A stretch of 35,863 nt of DNA from Acidobacteriota bacterium. GTDB lineage: Bacteria > Acidobacteriota > Terriglobia > Terriglobales > Acidobacteriaceae. The stretch spans positions 1 through 35,863 of the forward strand of contig JAJYSV010000042.1 of assembly GCA_021793405.1 (NCBI GenBank), in the 5' to 3' direction. Position numbers and translations under genes: made by a program. This document shows positions 33,770-35,863 of this stretch, piece after piece (position 1 is the first letter of the stretch; each line of letters begins with the position of its first letter). The notes under the pieces are model-generated. The model did not search any database, had not been told where the DNA came from, and saw only the letters and a program-made list of their open reading frames with translations.

Positions 33770-35242
33770 CTACTGCACCGCCGCATACAGAGTCTTCGCC
33801 AGCAAATTCCCCTCCCAGTACTGCACATGCGCAATAAGCGGAATTGTTGCCGCAGGATCTTTCAAATTCTCAACCCGTCGAGGATCATTGCTTGCCCTCG
33901 GATAACTCGTGCCCAACGGATCCGCCGGATCCAGGGCTGCACCTGGGTCCAGCGCAGGCACATCATAGTACTCGAGACTTCCTGAGACCACATCCAGCGG
34001 CGACCACAGATTTGTCCAGAAATGAGGCTTCCTGAAAGTTGCATAGTCCAGAATCAATGGCTGAAATGCGCACGCCATTTGCTCCCGCAGTGGGTCCTTC
34101 ACATGGTTCGACTGGTTGCGAAACAGAAACGCAGTCTTGTCGAGCGGCGAGCCGAACGTGATCAGCTTCTTCGTCCGCTCGAACACGCGTTTCGATCCCG
34201 GTGTCGCTGAAGTCAGATCGAGATTGATCGCTGCATTCAGTGTGTCGTACGCCAGCACCGATCCGAGTGAGTGCCCCGCAAATACGATCCGTTCGTAGTC
34301 CGGGACAACCGTCGTATTCTCAAACCCGTAGATCACCTTCGCCACGTTCAGTCCGATTGCCTGGATCTTGTTACGGATATCTTCGAACTTAGAAGCCTTA
34401 TACGGGGATATATACGCCGCTACGTCACCGGCATATTCAATAAGGAAGTAGCGAGCAACTAGAATCTCGGCGACCACTAAGTACCAACCAAGCATGGCAA
34501 GCGCCGTCAGCAATTTCTGCTCCGGGCCGGTCGCCGAAGACCTTAGCACATGCACCCCGGGCAGCATAATTTCTATCACCTGCTTGATCGCAAAATGGGC
34601 GGTCTCCAGCTGCTTTACCTGGTCGGCGAGCTTGGCCAGAACAACCGCAATCGCCACGACCTGCGCGGCCAGAAAGAGTGCCACGAACAACAGCGCCACT
34701 TTCGTGCGGGAGTAAATCGTCATGTCTCGGAGTTTGTCGAACAGGTACCGTTGGAAAACGCAGGGCTTGAAGAATTTCGAAGACCTCCAACCTTTCCACG
34801 CCGCTGAGAACAGGAACGACACTGTCTCCCAGTAGGTCACTTGGCCTTCCGTAACCGGCGCCCAGTAAGCCTCGTACACATGCACGGAGTGCGGCCTGCC
34901 CAACGGGGTCGTCCAGTTGAGTTCTGCACGCGCCAGAAAACTTTCGTTCTGGAAAGAAAGGTTCACCCCGGTCTGGGCCACTGTGCACCCCTGAGCGGTA
35001 GCCTCCTTCAATAGTGACGCCGCAATCTGGCCAATGGTTTCGAACCGCACCTGCTCGCCCATGCCGTGGCACACCAGCAGCGCCACGGGTAACGGACGTT
35101 CTGTCGTCCCCGGCGGAATGCGTCGACCGTCCTCCGCTACTAGCCCCAGTGGTACCGGAACGGGCGTTGTCTCCGGGCTCGCTACTTTGCTGTAGTGAAA
35201 CTTCGCTGAGCGTGGAGTGGCTTTAAAATCCTGATCGGACAT
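33770..35242 (-). CDS. Membrane-embedded alpha/beta hydrolase (lipase/esterase-like)
   Basis: 490 residues from the ATG at 35242, with GAGG 8 nt upstream. The hydrolase fold is split by a membrane insert. VALLVCHGMGEQVRFETIGQ (residues 53-72) is the oxyanion-loop strand. Hydrophobic helices follow at about 181-204 and 246-266. The nucleophile elbow is GHSLGS with Ser325. TFGSPLDKTAFLFRNQ and the C-terminal IAHVQYWEG (candidate catalytic His) come later. It resembles membrane-bound class-3-like lipases of unknown substrate in soil bacteria. There is no signal peptide, so the catalytic part is probably cytoplasmic. It is followed closely by the cyclase-like frame. The general enzyme class is firm; the substrate is unknown. 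Confidence 0.75.
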   Translation of the reverse strand: MSDQDFKATPRSAKFHYSKVASPETTPVPVPLGLVAEDGRRIPPGTTERPLPVALLVCHGMGEQVRFETIGQIAASLLKEATAQGCTVAQTGVNLSFQNESFLARAELNWTTPLGRPHSVHVYEAYWAPVTEGQVTYWETVSFLFSAAWKGWRSSKFFKPCVFQRYLFDKLRDMTIYSRTKVALLFVALFLAAQVVAIAVVLAKLADQVKQLETAHFAIKQVIEIMLPGVHVLRSSATGPEQKLLTALAMLGWYLVVAEILVARYFLIEYAGDVAAYISPYKASKFEDIRNKIQAIGLNVAKVIYGFENTTVVPDYERIVFAGHSLGSVLAYDTLNAAINLDLTSATPGSKRVFERTKKLITFGSPLDKTAFLFRNQSNHVKDPLREQMACAFQPLILDYATFRKPHFWTNLWSPLDVVSGSLEYYDVPALDPGAALDPADPLGTSYPRASNDPRRVENLKDPAATIPLIAHVQYWEGNLLAKTLYAAVQ

Positions 35243-35756
35243 GCGAGAACCTCGTCGCGCGAAACCGAATCGAACCAGGGAGGATTAAATTTACCGCTTT
35301 CCCCTTCGCATCGCAACAGCAATCGATGCGACTTATCGCGTAGCCAGAGACAAATCTCCGGCGTTATCCGCCGAAATGCTCCCACGAATGAATAACTCTT
35401 CGAAGCTAGCTTCTAAGCTTTCACCAATCCGGATGGTGGATAGTCCGCCGGAATCGAAGCCCGCTCCTTGTTAGGCTTGCTGCCCATGCGAAAATACAAT
35501 CCCCCGCCGGCGACGATGGTAACGTGGTGCCCGCAGCTAGGTTATGAATCCTGACTCGATCCACAATTGGACTGCCGATGAGTGTGCACTAGGTCGACGA
35601 CCACTCCCTGCCTCGTCTGCGCCGGCAGCGTGGGGCAACGATACCGCTGCATACCGCAACGTGTTGTTGCTGTCAGCTCCGCCTGCACATCCGATGTTTT
35701 CAAATGTACGCTGTAATAACCAGCGCGAACTACCTCGCGCTCAGGGCAATCGCATT
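35243..35756. other. Intergenic region near the right edge
   Basis: No intact gene. A minus-strand stretch at 35535-35413 reads GHHVTIVAGGGLYFRMGSKP, NKERASIPADYPPSGLVKA and a TAG, without a start codon. It may be the tail of a decayed gene. The rest shows nothing recognisable. Confidence 0.35.
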
Positions 35757-35863
35757 TCAAAATAGCTCCAGTAGGCGGAATAGGTAGTGATCGTCCCACC
35801 CGGCGCGTTTGAACTTGCCGCGCAGGGAGCCTTTCGATCCCTTTTTTTGCATGGCGTTGATGG
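35757..35863 (-). CDS. C-terminal end of an unidentified gene (start beyond window edge)
   Basis: The last 34 residues of a minus-strand frame are visible, ending in TGA at 35757: INAMQKKGSKGSLRGKFKRA, GWDDHYLFRLLELF. The segment is strongly basic then aromatic/acidic, and does not match a family I can name. Either a true gene end or a fragment; its continuation lies outside the window. Confidence 0.35.
   Translation of the reverse strand, partial: INAMQKKGSKGSLRGKFKRAGWDDHYLFRLLELF

Overview
The window looks like a chromosomal segment of an Acidobacteriota bacterium (Terriglobia/Acidobacteriaceae type). This rests on protein style: a 1193-residue Oar-like TonB-dependent receptor with an N-terminal carboxypeptidase-regulatory domain and an ELPLNGRDF plug motif, a small secreted protein of the GYISDSKCG type, and other secreted proteins carrying carboxypeptidase-regulatory-like domains. 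No rRNA or intact tRNA is present, so the placement is an inference.

Layout. (1) 1-3545, minus strand: a redox operon read as outer-membrane monoheme cytochrome-porin (Cyc2-like), two tandem secreted type-1 copper proteins, then a membrane-anchored diheme cytochrome c cut by the window edge. (2) 3600-8180: a decayed IS1182-like transposase, a membrane protein, a tandem-domain universal stress protein with CRP-type sites in its promoter, a small secreted protein, and a serine-recombinase fragment abutting an IS21-like terminus. (3) 8183-18945, minus strand: a carbohydrate-foraging set made of a Tat-exported GH106-like rhamnosidase, the Oar-like receptor and a Tat-type GH2 beta-mannosidase. Between them lie fossils: two tRNA 3' fragments, a large palindrome, and remnants of a nucleotidyltransferase and a GT4 glycosyltransferase. 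(4) 19300-23980: a secreted endonuclease/exonuclease/phosphatase-fold enzyme, an orphan BlaI-type repressor, a gene-poor stretch with a possible response-regulator remnant, and a periplasmic PAP2 phosphatase. (5) 24030-26259: a cysteine-free thioredoxin-fold protein, then a two-gene unit of a four-helix, cytochrome-b561-like membrane protein with an N-terminal carboxypeptidase-regulatory domain, overlapping a YceI-family protein. (6) 26523-33159: a sugar-acid locus. A secreted RbsD/FucU-like protein and an MFS transporter diverge from a tightly coupled three-gene operon (YjhG-type D-xylonate dehydratase, FAH-family 2-keto-3-deoxy-sugar-acid dehydratase, 2-oxoglutarate-semialdehyde dehydrogenase). 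Together these encode the Weimberg route from D-xylonate (or a similar pentonate) to 2-oxoglutarate. (7) 33302-35863: a membrane-embedded alpha/beta hydrolase, a cyclase-like fragment, and a C-terminal gene fragment at the edge.

The most interesting parts are the cytochrome-porin/copper-protein operon, a candidate extracellular electron-transfer chain, and the carboxypeptidase-regulatory/b561-YceI pair. The region between about 11.6 and 21.2 kb has relics of integration (tRNA fragments and a diverged 86-bp direct repeat), suggesting an old genomic island. All function calls come from reading motifs; no database search was possible.
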